From Methylocucumis oryzae (GTDB lineage Bacteria; Pseudomonadota; Gammaproteobacteria; Methylococcales; Methylomonadaceae), in contig NZ_LAJX01000026.1 in NCBI RefSeq assembly GCF_000963695.1, forward strand, positions 1-44,242: DNA of 44,242 bases, written 5' to 3'. Shown piece after piece: positions 17,991-30,700 of this stretch. Every line of letters starts with the position of its first letter. Positions within the stretch are counted from its first letter, which is position 1. The notes under the pieces are model-generated. The model saw only the letters and a list, made by a program, of their open reading frames with translations, did no database searches and was not told the DNA's origin. The position numbers and the translations under genes are program-made.

Positions 17991-20084
17991 TTATGAAGAT
18001 TTATTAATAATTGCCCCGGCAATATGCGCAGGTGTCTCACTGTATTTTTCGAACTGCATAGAGTATGTAGCTCTGCCTTGCGTTACCGAACGCAAATCGG
18101 TTGCATAACCAAACATTTCAGCTAACGGCACTTCACAGCTGATTGTTTTTCCTGACCCGGTCTCATCCATTGCCTGGATTAAGCCTCGGCGTCTATTAAT
18201 ATCCCCCATAACATCACCCATATACTCTTCAGGTGTTACAACTTCTACTTTCATTATGGGTTCAAGCAAAACTGGATCGGCATTTTTCTCAGCATCTCTA
18301 AAACATATTGACCCAGCAATTTTAAATGCTAGCTCATTCGAATCTACATCATGATAAGAACCGTCAAACAGAGTAACTTTTACATCGATCACGGGAAAAC
18401 CAGCCAGCACACCACTTTTCAATTGCTCTTGCACACCTTTATCTACTGCAGGTATATACTCCCTAGGCACTACACCGCCTACTACCTCATTGATAAATTC
18501 GTAACCAGAACCTCTTTCTTTTGGCTCGACTCTTAACCATACATGACCGTATTGACCGCGACCACCAGTTTGTCTGATAAACTTTGCTTCCTGCTCAACT
18601 ACTTTTCTAACCGTCTCTCTATAAGCAACTTGACGATTTCCTACATTTGCATCTACACCAAACTCCCTTTTCATGCGATCAACAATGATTTCTAAATGCA
18701 GCTCTCCCATTCCCGATATGACAATCTGCCCTGTTTCATCATCGGTGTGCACACGAAATGATGGATCTTCTTGTGTAAGTTTAGCTAAAGCCATTATCAT
18801 CTTATCTTGATCAGCTTTAGTTTTGGCCTCGACTGCAAACGAAATAACGGGTTCTGGAAAGTCCATTTTCTCAAGGGTTATAATCGACTTAAGATCAGAC
18901 AACGTGTCTCCAGTCGTAACCTCTTTTAAACCTATAGCAGCGGCTATATCTCCTGCATATACATCTTCTATATCTTCTCGACTATTCGCATGCATTTGCA
19001 CCAAACGCCCAATCCTTTCGCGTTTCTTTTTAATCGAGTTATAGACTACATCACCAGCCCTTAACACACCTGAGTACACACGAAAAAACGCTAATGTACC
19101 GACAAACGGGTCTGAAGCTATTTTAAATGCCAATGCCGCAAAAGGCTGCCCATCATCCGCTGATCTACCAGCCTCTTTACCGTCTTCTAAAACACCTGTA
19201 ATAGCCGGAATATCTGTAGGCGCTGGCAAATAATCTATTACACCATCTAGTAACGCTTGCACGCCTTTATTTTTAAAAGCAGAACCACAAAATACCGGCA
19301 TAACCTGGTTCGCTATTACTTGCTTGCGCACCCCTTCTTTAATTTGCCTATTAGTCAGCTCGCCGCTTTCTAAGTAACATTCCATTAATTCTTCGCTAGC
19401 TTCTGCCGCTACCTCTAACAACGTTTCACGCCATTTATTAGCGGTTTCGACCATGTTTTCTGGTATTTCTTTTTCAACAAAAGTCCTTCCCATATTGGAA
19501 TCATCCCAATAAATAGCTTTCATTGAAATCAAATCAACCACACCGCAAAAGCTTTCCTCTGAACCAATAGGCAACTGAACTGGTACCGCGACGGCTTTTA
19601 ACCTTGCTTTAATCTGCTGAATAACGCGAAAAAAATCTGCTCCCGACCTATCCATTTTATTAACAAATACCAATCTTGGAACATGGTATTTATCAGCTTG
19701 CCTCCAAACTGTTTCTGATTGAGGCTCTACACCACCAACCGCACAGAACAAAGCACAAGCACCATCTAATACTCTTAACGACCTTTCTACTTCTATCGTA
19801 AAATCAACATGCCCAGGAGTATCGATGATATTAATTCTATGCTGCTCATACTGAGCAGACATCCCACTCCAAAAACACGTAGTGGCCGCAGAAGTTATGG
19901 TAATCCCTCGCTCTTGCTCTTGCTCCATCCAATCCATGGTTGCAGCACCATCATGTACCTCACCTATCTTATGCGAAACACCGGTATAATATAGTATGCG
20001 CTCAGTTGTTGTCGTCTTACCTGCATCGATATGCGCCATAATTCCTATATTGCGATACCGACTTATAGGTGTCTTTCTTGCCAC
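17991..20084 (-). CDS. fusA: Elongation factor G
   Basis: This intact 697-residue EF-G is the translocase GTPase. It has [20 protein letters not shown] (P-loop), the switch-I block [40 protein letters not shown] and [13 protein letters not shown] (G4), then domain II and the tRNA-mimic domain IV with [14 protein letters not shown]. It lies between rpsG and tuf, in the str operon. The long stretch is free of frame breaks, in contrast to most large genes here. Confidence 0.98.
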   Translation of the reverse strand: MARKTPISRYRNIGIMAHIDAGKTTTTERILYYTGVSHKIGEVHDGAATMDWMEQEQERGITITSAATTCFWSGMSAQYEQHRINIIDTPGHVDFTIEVERSLRVLDGACALFCAVGGVEPQSETVWRQADKYHVPRLVFVNKMDRSGADFFRVIQQIKARLKAVAVPVQLPIGSEESFCGVVDLISMKAIYWDDSNMGRTFVEKEIPENMVETANKWRETLLEVAAEASEELMECYLESGELTNRQIKEGVRKQVIANQVMPVFCGSAFKNKGVQALLDGVIDYLPAPTDIPAITGVLEDGKEAGRSADDGQPFAALAFKIASDPFVGTLAFFRVYSGVLRAGDVVYNSIKKKRERIGRLVQMHANSREDIEDVYAGDIAAAIGLKEVTTGDTLSDLKSIITLEKMDFPEPVISFAVEAKTKADQDKMIMALAKLTQEDPSFRVHTDDETGQIVISGMGELHLEIIVDRMKREFGVDANVGNRQVAYRETVRKVVEQEAKFIRQTGGRGQYGHVWLRVEPKERGSGYEFINEVVGGVVPREYIPAVDKGVQEQLKSGVLAGFPVIDVKVTLFDGSYHDVDSNELAFKIAGSICFRDAEKNADPVLLEPIMKVEVVTPEEYMGDVMGDINRRRGLIQAMDETGSGKTISCEVPLAEMFGYATDLRSVTQGRATYSMQFEKYSETPAHIAGAIINKSS

Positions 20085-20102
20085 AAAAGCGCCTATAAAA
20101 AA

Positions 20103-20573
20103 CTAAAACCTATAATGAGAAAATGCTCTATTAGCCTCTGCCATTCTATGCGTATCTTCACGCTTCTTAGCCGCAGAACCTTTATTCTCAAAAGCATCCA
20201 TTAACTCACCGGCCAATTTCGCCGACATAGTGCGCTCACTTCTCTTTCTAGCAGCTTCAATCAACCAACGCATCGCCAATGCCATACGTCTTGACGGCCG
20301 CACTTCAACAGGCACTTGGTAAGTCGCACCACCAACCCGCCTTGACTTAACCTCAACTTTAGGCTGAACGTTATCCAGTGCTTTTGACAACACATCTAAA
20401 GGCACAGCATGACCTTTCCGCTCAATCACATCCAAAGCGCCATAAACAATACCTTCTGCTATCGATTTCTTGCCACTCTCCATCACCATATTCATAAATT
20501 TGGTCAACATGACACTATTGAATCTTGGATCTGGAATTATTTCCCTTTTAGTAGCTACTCTTCTTCTAGACAT
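20103..20573 (-). CDS. rpsG: 30S ribosomal protein uS7
   Basis: This intact 156-residue uS7 nucleates the 30S head and is the str operon's own translational repressor in E. coli. It shows [40 protein letters not shown], the beta-hairpin block [20 protein letters not shown] and [11 protein letters not shown] at the end. It starts 17 bases after the rpsL stop and ends 18 before fusA. Confidence 0.98.
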   Translation of the reverse strand: MSRRRVATKREIIPDPRFNSVMLTKFMNMVMESGKKSIAEGIVYGALDVIERKGHAVPLDVLSKALDNVQPKVEVKSRRVGGATYQVPVEVRPSRRMALAMRWLIEAARKRSERTMSAKLAGELMDAFENKGSAAKKREDTHRMAEANRAFSHYRF

Positions 20574-20590
20574 AAGTCATCAATTCCTAA

Positions 20591-20965
20591 TTATTTTTTT
20601 GGACGCTTAGTGCCGTATTTTGAACGACCACACTTACGATTATTAACACCTGAGGCATCCAAGCTACCGCGAACCACGTGATAACGAACACCCGGCAAAT
20701 CTTTTACCCTACCACCCCGTATCAATACAACAGAGTGCTCTTGTAAATTATGCCCTTCTCCACCGATGTAACTACTCACTTCTGAGCCATTCGTAAGCCT
20801 AACCCTTGCAACTTTTCTTAATGCAGAATTTGGTTTTTTAGGCGTTGTTGTATACACTCTGGTACAAACACCTCTGCGTTGAGGACAAGCTTCCAACGCA
20901 GGCACATTGCTTTTTTCTACTTTTTTAGCGCGCGGCTTACGAACCAACTGGTTAATCGTGGCCAT
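20591..20965 (-). CDS. rpsL: 30S ribosomal protein uS12
   Basis: This intact 124-residue uS12 governs decoding accuracy. [40 protein letters not shown] and [20 protein letters not shown] are as in the family. Lys at the two classic streptomycin-resistance sites (KKPNS and GRVKD, K43 and K88 in E. coli numbering) is wild-type, and the following Asp is the site of beta-methylthiolation in E. coli. It is the first gene of the str group and follows the rpoC terminator. Confidence 0.98.
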   Translation of the reverse strand: MATINQLVRKPRAKKVEKSNVPALEACPQRRGVCTRVYTTTPKKPNSALRKVARVRLTNGSEVSSYIGGEGHNLQEHSVVLIRGGRVKDLPGVRYHVVRGSLDASGVNNRKCGRSKYGTKRPKK

Positions 20966-21002
20966 AAATTTGTATACTCCGATTACTTTATAACTGCCGA
21001 CA

Positions 21003-21034
21003 ATAAAAAACTAACCGCCTACATATCGGCGGTT
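21003..21034 (-). terminator. Rho-independent terminator after rpoC
   Basis: On the minus strand AACCGCC (21028-21034) pairs with GGCGGTT (21013-21019) around an 8-base loop and is followed by TAG and a T6 stretch (21003-21010). It stands between rpoC and rpsL, so rpsL probably has its own promoter in 20966-21002; I could not identify a convincing one there. Confidence 0.85.
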
Positions 21035-21118
21035 ATTTATGGGCTAGACCTATCGGCTTAGCTGACGTTAGCAGGTAATTCTACTTGGCTTTACATTCTT
21101 CGTCAAACATTTTTTCAG

Positions 21119-24100
21119 TTATTGAATATTTAAAGCCTGTTTTAATGCCTCTTCAGTATCCATAACCGATGCGGCATCACTTTCTGCGGCTTGGCTGTGA
21201 CTTAAAGAACGATTTTTTCTATTTTCATGATAAGCCAATCCTGTGCCTGCTGGTATCAAACGCCCAACAATGACATTCTCTTTAAGCCCTTGTAAACCAT
21301 CACTTAAACCACGAACGGCAGCATCAGTTAATACTCTAGTTGTTTCTTGGAAAGACGCTGCAGAAATAAAGGATTCAGTTGCCAATGAGGCTTTAGTAAT
21401 ACCCAACAGAACAGGCTCATAGCTCGCAGGAATTCTTCCTTCAGTTTCCATTTTGTCATTTTCAGCACGCAACTGAGCACGTTCAACTTGATCGCCTTTT
21501 AGGAAGGCCGTATCACCCGCTGCGGTAATTTCAACTTTTCGCAACATTTGCCGGATGATTGCCTCTATATGCTTATCGTTGATTTTCACACCTTGCAAGC
21601 GATATACATCTTGAATTTCTTTAACTAAATAGTTAGCCAGCTCTTCAACGCCTCTCAGTCTCAAAATATCATGTGGCGTTAATTCACCTTCAGCAATTGT
21701 TTCGCCTTTTTCGACATATTCACCTTCAAACACTGTGATATGACGCCATTTAGGAATCAATGTCTCAACTTGCTCGCCATGCGAATCAGTGATAATGACA
21801 CGCTGCTTACCTTTCGTCTCTTTGCCAAAAGAAATCGTACCGCTAATTTCGGCAAGAATCGCAGGATCTTTAGTTTTACGCGCTTCAAATAAATCAGCAA
21901 CACGCGGTAAACCACCGGTAATGTCGCGCGTTTTTACTAGACTCTTGTGGTATTTTTGCTAATACATCACCAACCTTAACTTCCCCGCCATCTTTGATGC
22001 CGGCAATTGCCCCAGCCGGTAAGAAATATTGAGCTGGAATCTCAGTACCCGGTAAGAAAATTGGATTACCTTCCTTATCAAGTAATTTCACCATTGGTCT
22101 TAGCTCCTTACCTGCACTTCCGCGCTGTTTAGGATCGATAACCACTAATGAGCTTAAGCCGGTGACTTCGTCTGACTGCTTTTGTACGGTGACACCATCA
22201 ACGAAATGAACCAATTCTACAACACCATCTACCTCAGTAATAACCGGATGGGTAAAAGGATCCCAGGTTACGATAATATCGCCCGCATTAATCTTCGCAC
22301 CTTCTTGCACCGACAAGACAGCACCATACGGAATTTTGTAACGCTCTCTTTCACGCCCATAATCATCAACAACACCGACCTCGCCTGAACGAGACACGGC
22401 GACTAAATGACCTTCTCGGTTAGTAACTGATTTTAAATTACTTAATCTTACCGTACCCGCAGATTTTACCTGAACATTACTAATCGCTGCGGAACGTGAC
22501 GCTGCACCGCCGATATGGAAGGTTCTCATAGTCAATTGCGTGCCTGGCTCACCTATTGATTGAGCCGCTATAACGCCAATTGCTTCACCGATATTAACAA
22601 GATGTCCTCTACCTAAATCACGACCATAACAGTAAGCACAAACACCATGGCGATTTTCACAGGTAATAACAGACCTAACCACCACTTGATCTACGCTATG
22701 CTCATCTAATACAGAGACCCAATTTTCGCTTAACAGCGTCCCTGCAGGCACTACAACTTTTTTCACGCGTAGGATCAAACACATCTTGCGCAACAACACG
22801 CCCTAAAACTCGCTCAGATAATGGCTCAACGACATCACCGCCTTCAATAATAGGCATCATCACTAAGCCATTCACGGTGCCACAATCTTGAGTAGTGACG
22901 ACTAAATCCTGCGCAACATCAACTAGTCGTCGCGTCAAATAACCTGAGTTCGCAGTTTTTAACGCTGTATCAGCCAAACCTTTACGAGCGCCGTGCGTAG
23001 AAATAAAGTACTGCAATACGTCCAAACCTTCACGGAAATTCGCAGTAATCGGAGTCTCAATAATCGAGCCATCTGGTTTTGCCATTAAGCCTCGCATACC
23101 GGCTAACTGACGAATCTGGGCCGCTGAACCTCTAGCGCCAGACTCCGCCATCATAAATATCGAGTTAAAGGATTTTTGCTTAACTGAATTGCCATCTTTA
23201 TCGAGAACGGCTTCTTCTCCTAAACCATCCATCATAACTTTTGCAACTTGATCATTGGCATGAGACCAAATATCAACAACCTTGTTGTAACGCTCGCCGT
23301 CTGTAACTAGACCTGATGCATATTGCGCTTGAATTTCATTAACTTCGGCTTCGGCTGATTTGATGATTTCTGCTTTTTTAGCCGGAATAGCCATATCTTC
23401 AATACCGAAAGACACACCTGCTATCGTTGCATACCTAAACCCTAAATACATGATTTGGTCAGCTAGCACCACCGTATCTTTATTACCTAAGAAGCGGTAG
23501 CTATAATTTATTAAGCGCGAAATGTTCTTTTTTGTCATATCGCAATTAACCAAATCGAAAGGCATTCTGTCGGGTACAACTTCCCAAATTAAAGCCCTAC
23601 CCACTGTTGTTTTAACTCTATGGGTTTTGTTGACATAAACACCGGGTTCAGTTTCTACTTTTTCAGTAATACGCAATTGTATCTTGGTCTGTAATTCAAC
23701 GGTCTTCGCGGCTAATGCCTGTTGAACTTCGCCAACTGAGCCAAAAATAGACGCTTCGCCTTTAGCATTCACTTTTTCACGACTAATGTAATACAAACCT
23801 AATACCACATCTTGTGATGGGTTAATAACCGGCTCGCCATTGGCAGGCGATAAAATATTATTAGTCGCCATCATTAATGTACGCGCCTCTAATTGCGCTT
23901 CTATTGATAATGGAATATGGACAGCCATTTGGTCGCCGTCAAAGTCAGCGTTAAATGCGCTACATACTAAAGGATGCAATTGAATCGCCTTACCTTCAAT
24001 CAACGTTGGCTCAAACGCTTGTATGCCTAAGCGATGTAATGTCGGTGCGCGATTTAATAAAATCGGATGCTCTCTAATCACTTCTTCGAGAATATCCCAT

Positions 24101-25323
24101 ACCTCTGTGCCTTCGCGCTCAACCATTTTTTTCGCTGCTTTAATAGTTGTTGCAAGACCTCTCAATTGCAGCTTGCTAAAAATAAAAGGCTTAAATAATT
24201 CAAGCGCCATTTTTTTCGGTAAACCACATTGATGCAACCGCAAAGTAGGTCCTACCACGATTACTGAACGACCGGAATAATCGACACGTTTACCCAACAA
24301 ATTTTGTCTAAAGCGACCTTGTTTACCCTTAATCATATCGGCTAAGGATTTTAATGGCCTTCTGTTAGTGCCTGTTATTGCACGTCCGCGTCGACCGTTA
24401 TCCAATAACGCATCAACCGATTCTTGCAACATACGCTTTTCATTGCGCACGATGATGTCAGGTGCATTCAAATCTAATAATCGATTCAAGCGGTTATTAC
24501 GATTTATCACTCGGCGATACAAATCGTTTAAATCAGACGTCGCAAAACGACCTCCGTCTAATGGCACTAAAGGACGCAATTCCGGTGGCAAAACGGGTAG
24601 CACTTGCAAAATCATCCATTCCGGACGGTTCTTAGATGCCAGCAAAGAATCCATTACTTTTAAGCGCTTAGCATATTTTTTTATTTTAGTTTCCGAGTTG
24701 GTAGAGTTAATTTCTTCTCTCAACTGTTCGACTTGTTGCTTTAAATCGATGTCTTTTAACAGCTCGTAAATAGCCTCAGCACCCATTTTTGCGACAAAAT
24801 CATCACCATGAATCTCTACCGCATCTAGGTACTCATCATCCGTTAATAATTGACCTTTTTCTAACGGCGTCATACCTGGGTCAAGCACAACAAAAGACTC
24901 AAAATACAATACGCGCTCGATTTCACGCAATGTCATATCAAGCAGTAATGCGATTCTCGATGGCAAAGATTTTAAAAACCAAATGTGCGCTACAGGACTC
25001 GCTAAGTCGATATGCCCCATACGCTCGCGTCTAACCTTGGACAAGGTCACCTCAACACCGCATTTTTCGCAAATAACACCACGATGTTTTAACCGTTTAT
25101 ATTTGCCACATAAGCATTCATAGTCACTTACTGGTCCAAATATTTTCGCGCAAAACAAACCGTCACGCTCTGGTTTAAACGTACGGTAATTAATTGTCTC
25201 TGGTTTTTTTACTTCGCCGTAAGACCAGGAACGAATCATATCTGGTGATGCCAATCCTATACTAATGCCATCAAAATCATCTGTTCGACCCTGACGCTTT
25301 AAGAAGTTCATTAAATCTTTCAA
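21119..25323 (-). CDS. rpoC: DNA-directed RNA polymerase subunit beta', two frameshifts in the sequence
   Basis: The largest core subunit holds the active site. In order: N-terminal zinc ribbon [20 protein letters not shown] (about residues 70-89), rudder/clamp helices, the catalytic [12 protein letters not shown] with the three Mg-binding Asp, the second zinc site [13 protein letters not shown], and the trigger loop [18 protein letters not shown]. The reading breaks twice. One extra base in the T6 run 22758-22763 is repaired to TREKVVVPAG; one extra in the T5 run 21931-21935 is repaired to [14 protein letters not shown]. The repaired length is 1400 (E. coli 1407). It lies 51 bases after rpoB. 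Confidence 0.97.
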
Positions 25324-25374
25324 GACCTTATCCTCTCAATTTGGTTCTTTTACTGGCAACTGGATGTTAATTGA

Positions 25375-28300
25375 TTAATCACGCTCTAATTCAATATTGA
25401 CTGCTAACGAGCGTATTTCTTTAATCAACACATTAAATGATTCAGGCATACCCGCTTCCATTTTATGGTCGCCATCAACAATGTTTTTATACATGCGTGT
25501 TCTACCAGTTACATCATCTGACTTAACCGTTAACATCTCTTGCAACGTATATGCTGCCCCATAAGCTTCTAGCGCCCAGACTTCCATTTCTCCAAAACGT
25601 TGACCACCGAATTGAGCTTTTCCACCCAACGGTTGCTGAGTCACCAAACTATAAGGCCCTGTGGAGCGCGCATGCATCTTATCGTCAACCAAATGGTTTA
25701 ATTTCAGCATGTACATATAGCCAACTGTAATTTCACGTTCAAACTGATCACCTGTTAAACCATCATACAGTTTTATTTGACCATGCTCAGGCATGTCAGC
25801 GAGCTTCAACATCATACGAATATCTTCCTCGCTAGCACCATCAAACACAGGAGTCGCCATAGGAACGCCAGGTATCAAGTTGGCAGCCATCTCTAAAACT
25901 TCTTGGTCCGTTAGTGAGTTCAAATCTTCTTGATGCCCGCTACTGTTATATATTTTTTCCAAAAAACTCGCGAATTTCCTGAATCTTAGCTTTAGCTTCG
26001 AGCATTTTACCTATTTTGATACCCAGGCCTTTTGCAGCCCAGCCTAAATGTGTCTCTAATACTTGACCCACATTCATCCGCGAAGGTACGCCTAAAGGAT
26101 TTAACACTATATCGATTGGCGTACCATCTTCCATATACGGCATATCTTCGATAGGCCTAATCATTGAGATAACCCCTTTATTACCATGACGTCCTGCCAT
26201 TTTGTCGCCCGGCTGTATGCGTCTTTTAACAGCTAAATAAACTTTAACCATTTTCAAAACACCCGGAGCCAAATCATCTCCCATGGTAATTTTTTTACGT
26301 TTATCCTCGAATTTTTCATCGAATTCTTTACGCAATTGCTCTATTTTAGCGGCAGCAACCTCTAGTTGAAGATTCAAATCTTCATCCTTCATCTTTATCT
26401 TCAACCAGTCTGAGCGCTTTATTGAATCTAAATAGTCTTGCGTAACTTCAGAATTACCAGATAACTGACCTACACCTGACAAAGCCAATTTACCCAATAA
26501 CATCTTGCCTATTCGTAAATAAATGTCTTCTTCTAAGATTTTTAGCTGATCGTCCAAATCTTTTCTAAAACGTTTTATCTCTTGCTGCTCAATATCGACT
26601 GCACGTTTGTCTTTTTTTACACCATCTCGGGTAAAAACTTGCACATCGATTACCGTACCCTCGATGCTGCTAGGTACTCTTAGCGAAGTGTCTTTAACAT
26701 CAGCCGCTTTTTCACCAAAAATAGCTCTTAGTAGTTTTTCTTCCGGAGTTAACTGTGTTTCGCCTTTAGGCGTTACTTTGCCAACTAATATATCGCCACC
26801 TTTAACTTCGGCACCGACATACACAATACCTGATTCATCAAGTTTAGCTAACGCCTCTTCGCTGACATTTGGAATATCAGCGGTGATTTCTTCAGGACTG
26901 TGCTTGGTATCCCGCGCAACACAGGTTTTTTCTTCAATATGTATCGTCGTAAAGCGATCTTCCCTGACCACACGCTCAGACACTAAGATTGAGTCTTCGA
27001 AGTTATAGCCATTCCACGGCATAAAGGCGACTAACATATTTTGACCTAACGCCAATTCACCCATATCAGTCGATGGACCATCGGCAATAATGTCTCCAGC
27101 GCTAACAACATCACCCGGCTTAACTAAAGGTTTTTGGTTAATACAAGTATTTTGGTTGGAGCGGGTATATTTGATTAAATTGTAAATATCGACGCCTGGA
27201 CTACCGGACCTTGTTTCATTTTCGTTTACGCGCACTACAATTCTAGCCGCATCAACCGCTTCGATTTTACCGCCACGCTCAGCGACAACTGTCACGCCGG
27301 AGTCTTTTGCAACTGTTCTTTCCATGCCTGTACCGACTAATGGCTTTTCAGCTCTCAACGTAGGTACTGCTTGCCGCTGCATATTTGAGCCCATTAACGC
27401 TCTGTTGGCATCGTCGTGTTCTAAGAATGGAATAATTGATGCCGCTACCGATACGATTTGTTTAGATGAAACATCCATATACTGTACGGTATCGGACATT
27501 GCCAACGTAAACTCATCTTTATGACGGCATGACACTAGGCCATCGACTAACTTGCCATTTTCATCAACCGCTACACTCGCCTGAGCAATAACGAACTCAC
27601 CTTCTTCAATGGCTGACAAATAATCAACTTGATTAGTCACATGACCATTAACCACTTTACGATAAGGTGTTTCTAAGAAACCATATGCGTTAGTACGAGC
27701 ATATACTGATAAAGAGTTAATCAGACCGATATTGGGGCCTTCTGGGGTTTCAATTGGACAAACTCGACCATAGTGCGTGGCATGTACGTCGCGTACCTCA
27801 AATCCCGCACGCTCCCTGGCTAAACCACCCGGTCCTAATGCTGACACCCGGCGCTTATGCGTTACCTGTGATAACGGGTTGTTTTGATCCATAAACTGCG
27901 ACAACTGGCTAGAACCAAAAAACTCTTTAACGGCTGCCGATACGGGTTTCGCATTGATGATTTCTTGTGGCATTAAGCCTTCAGAGTCCGCCATTGATAA
28001 GCGCTCTTTAACAGCACGCTCGACTCTTACTAGGCCAACTCTAAATTGATTTTCTATCATCTCGCCCACAGAGCGGACACGACGATTACCTAAATGATCA
28101 ATATCGTCAACACTGCCATTACCATTACGGATATTTATCAACTCCTTTAACACGTCAATAATATCTTCTTTGGTTAGCGTACCTGTGCCTGTCGCTTGCT
28201 CGCGCCCTAATCTGCGATTGAATTTCATGCGCCCTACTGATGACAAATCGTAGCGCTCGTCAGTAAAAAATAAATTTTGAAATAAATTCTCTGCTGACTC

Positions 28301-29452
28301 TTTTGTAGGCGGCTCACCTGGACGCATCATACGATAAATCTCAACTAACGCCTCCAAAGCATTAGTCGTCACATCTAGCTTCATCGCATTGCTAATATAT
28401 GGGCCTCTATCGAGATCATTTACAAACAACGTATTAACATCAGTAATTCCAGCCTCAACAGCACGATCGATTAAAGTTTCCGTGACTTCGTCGTTGACAT
28501 GCGCGACTAATTCTCCAGTTACCTCAGAAATAAGGTTATGGCCGAGAATTTTACCGACCAAGTATTCTCTTGGTGCTTCAACCTGTGTCAGACCCGCCTT
28601 GTTCATTTCTCGAATATGCTTAGCCGTGATTCTACGGCCTTCCTCGACCAGTACTTGCCCGTTGCATTTAATATCAAAAGCCGCAATTTCACCACGCATA
28701 CGCTCAGGGACAAGGTGAAATAATATTTTGTCTGCGCTAATCGTAAACTTATTCGTTTCGAAGAAAATTTTAATCATTTCTTCGTTGTCGTAGCCTAATG
28801 CTCTGAGCAATATCGTCGCAGGTATTTTTCTGCGTCTGTCTATACGCACGTATACGCAATCTTTGTGGTCAAATTCAAAATCTAACCAGGAACCACGATA
28901 AGGAATGATGCGAGCATTAAATAATAACTTACCTGATGAATGCGTTTTACCTTTGTCATGATCGAAAAACACACCGGGTGAGCGATGTAACTGCGAAACC
29001 ACAACGCGCTCAGTACCATTAATAACAAAAGTACCATTTTCCGTCATTAAAGGTAACTCACCCATGTAGACTTCTTGCTCACGAATATCTTTAACGACTT
29101 TTGCACTGGCCGGCGCATCTTTATCGTAGATAACTAAACGCACTAATACTCTCAGAGGTGCTGCAAATGTAGCGCCTCGCTGCTGACACTCTCTCACATC
29201 AAATACTGGCTCACCAAGCCGGTATTTAACATATTCCAGTACAGCGTAGCCGGAATGACTTTCAATCGGGAATACACTAGAAAAAGCTGCATGCAACCCC
29301 ATGTTATCGCGCTTCTCAGGTGCTGTGCCCAGTTGTAGAAAGCTGGCATAGGAATTGATTTGCATTGCTAAAAGATACGGCACTTCTAGTACTTCGTCGC
29401 TTTTGCCAAAGTTATTTCGGATACGCTTTTTTTCGGTAAAAGAGTAGGACAT
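25375..29452 (-). CDS. rpoB: DNA-directed RNA polymerase subunit beta, frameshift near the C-terminus
   Basis: The beta subunit has the rifampicin pocket block [20 protein letters not shown] followed by [12 protein letters not shown], with wild-type Asp, His and Ser at the main resistance positions. It also shows [15 protein letters not shown], the [15 protein letters not shown] active-site Lys region and [15 protein letters not shown]. After EIREF the frame breaks in the A6 run at 25961-25966; one base fewer gives [15 protein letters not shown] and continues to [20 protein letters not shown] and the end. The repaired length is 1358 (E. coli 1342). It is preceded by rplL and an attenuator-like hairpin. 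Confidence 0.97.
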
Positions 29453-29508
29453 ATTGCTTCCAAACCTTTTGTTGTGGTGGGATCTATTGTCAACTTATGA
29501 CAAACAGT

Positions 29509-29537
29509 AAAAGGCCGGTGACATGGCCACCAGCCTT
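29509..29537 (-). terminator. Attenuator-like hairpin between rplL and rpoB
   Basis: On the minus strand AAGGCTGGTG (29528-29537) pairs with CACCGGCCTT (29511-29520), ten pairs with one G-U, around a 7-base loop, followed by TTACTG with only a weak T tract. In E. coli a partial terminator in this same gap lowers rpoBC output relative to ribosomal proteins. A similar role is inferred here from position and shape. Confidence 0.65.
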
Positions 29538-29577
29538 ACATGGACAATAAGTGATATTGTCTTTAACGCTATCGATA

Positions 29578-29955
29578 TTACTTAATATCGACAGTAGCGC
29601 CAGCTTCAAGAAGCTGCTTTTTAATATCGTCTGCTTCTGCTTTAGGCACACCCTCTTTCAAAGTGGTTGGAACGCCTTCAACAGCATCTTTCGCTTCTTT
29701 CAAACCTAAGCCTGTAATCGCTCTCACTGCTTTAATTACACCAACTTTGTTCTCACCGAAGCCAGTTAAGATAACGTCAAATTCAGTTTGCTCTTCTACC
29801 ACAGGCGCTGCAGCGGCTGCTGCAGGCGCTGCAACTGCAACAGCCGCAGCGGCCGAGACACCAAATTTTTCTTCCATTGCTGAAATTAATTCAACAACTT
29901 CCATTACCGTCATATTCGCGATAGCATCTAAAATTTCTTCTTTAGATAATGCCAT
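29578..29955 (-). CDS. rplL: 50S ribosomal protein bL12 (L7/L12)
   Basis: This intact 125-residue stalk protein recruits translational GTPases. The N-terminal dimerisation domain (about 1-33) is followed by an alanine-rich hinge (about 34-52, [18 protein letters not shown]-type) and the C-terminal factor-binding domain with [20 protein letters not shown] and [20 protein letters not shown]. It is acidic and present as a multimer on uL10. It lies 38 bases after rplJ and 125 before rpoB. Confidence 0.98.
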   Translation of the reverse strand: MALSKEEILDAIANMTVMEVVELISAMEEKFGVSAAAAVAVAAPAAAAAAPVVEEQTEFDVILTGFGENKVGVIKAVRAITGLGLKEAKDAVEGVPTTLKEGVPKAEADDIKKQLLEAGATVDIK

Positions 29956-29993
29956 TTGTGATTCCTCTAAATTCTAACTGGTTAAATATAAGC

Positions 29994-30521
29994 TTAAGCC
30001 GCTTCTTTCTGTTCTTTAATAGCCATAATAGTGCGGGCCAATTTTGCGTGTGGTTCTGCCAACGTACGAACAAATTTTTCCACTGGCGCTTTCATGACTG
30101 ACATTAATGTCGCCAATGCCTGATCGCGAGTAGGCATACTTGCCAATCGGCTTAATTCAGATGGTCCAAATAACTGACCACCAAACGCAATCACCTTTGG
30201 AATCAACTTATCGTGACCTTTTGAAAACTCACCAATCAAACGCGCCGCTGCACCTGGATCATCTAATGAAAATGCCATGATTAATGGACCAACGAGCCCA
30301 TCTTGCATACACTCAAATTGAGTTCCTGTAACAGCACGGCGTGTCAAGGTGTTTTTCACAACACGCAAATACACCCCCGAGGCTCTGGCATTTTTCCGTA
30401 ACTCTGTTAACTCGGTTACGGACATACCACGATATTCGGCGGCTATAGCAGAATGAGCTTTAGCGGCTATTGCAGCGACTTCTTCTACGACAGCTTTTTT
30501 GCTATCTAAATTGAGTGCCAC
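29994..30521 (-). CDS. rplJ: 50S ribosomal protein uL10, GTG start
   Basis: This intact 175-residue uL10 anchors L7/L12 dimers and binds its own mRNA leader for autoregulation. The start is GTG 30519-30521 with a GGAGGT Shine-Dalgarno, giving MALNLDSKKAVVEEVAAIAA. It has AEYRGMSVTELTELRKNARA, LRVVKNTLTRRAV and LMSVMKAPVEKFVRTLAEPH, the last leading into the L7/L12-binding helix. It lies after the L10 leader and before rplL. Confidence 0.97.
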   Translation of the reverse strand: MALNLDSKKAVVEEVAAIAAKAHSAIAAEYRGMSVTELTELRKNARASGVYLRVVKNTLTRRAVTGTQFECMQDGLVGPLIMAFSLDDPGAAARLIGEFSKGHDKLIPKVIAFGGQLFGPSELSRLASMPTRDQALATLMSVMKAPVEKFVRTLAEPHAKLARTIMAIKEQKEAA

Positions 30522-30529
30522 AGTTTACC

Positions 30530-30690
30530 TCCGTCTTTGTTCTGATTATTCAGAATGAATACCATGCATCTAATGATGCTCCTTACGGCTCTTTTCCCCA
30601 GATTTATGTTGGGTTCCAGTTTCCGTCTACGCAGGAAAATTAAGTTTTGCAACACCTGCGGTCTTTGACGGTTACCGTTTACACGGCAAC
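30530..30690 (-). promoter_or_regulatory. L10 leader (ribosomal protein uL10-binding mRNA element)
   Basis: The rplA-rplJ gap on the minus strand carries the diagnostic L10 leader core: GACCGCAGG (about 30655-30663) pairing with CCTGCG (30630-30635) around GTGTTGCAAAACTTAATTTT, followed by TAGACGG. A hairpin GGTTGCCG / CGGTAACC precedes it (about 30668-30690). In gammaproteobacteria the L10-(L7/L12)4 complex binds this RNA to repress rplJL translation. An open frame across it (30506-30694) is not a gene. Confidence 0.85.
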
Positions 30691-30700
30691 CCAAAGCTTG

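Noticed and set aside
24368-24769. Long antisense frames inside rpoC and rpoB (also 26607-27008, 28389-28718)
   Set aside because: They lie opposite highly conserved polymerase coding sequence and arise as shadows of its codon usage; no independent evidence supports them.
30506-30694. 62-codon frame between rplA and rplJ
   Set aside because: It covers the L10 leader RNA; the conserved signal there is structural, not coding.
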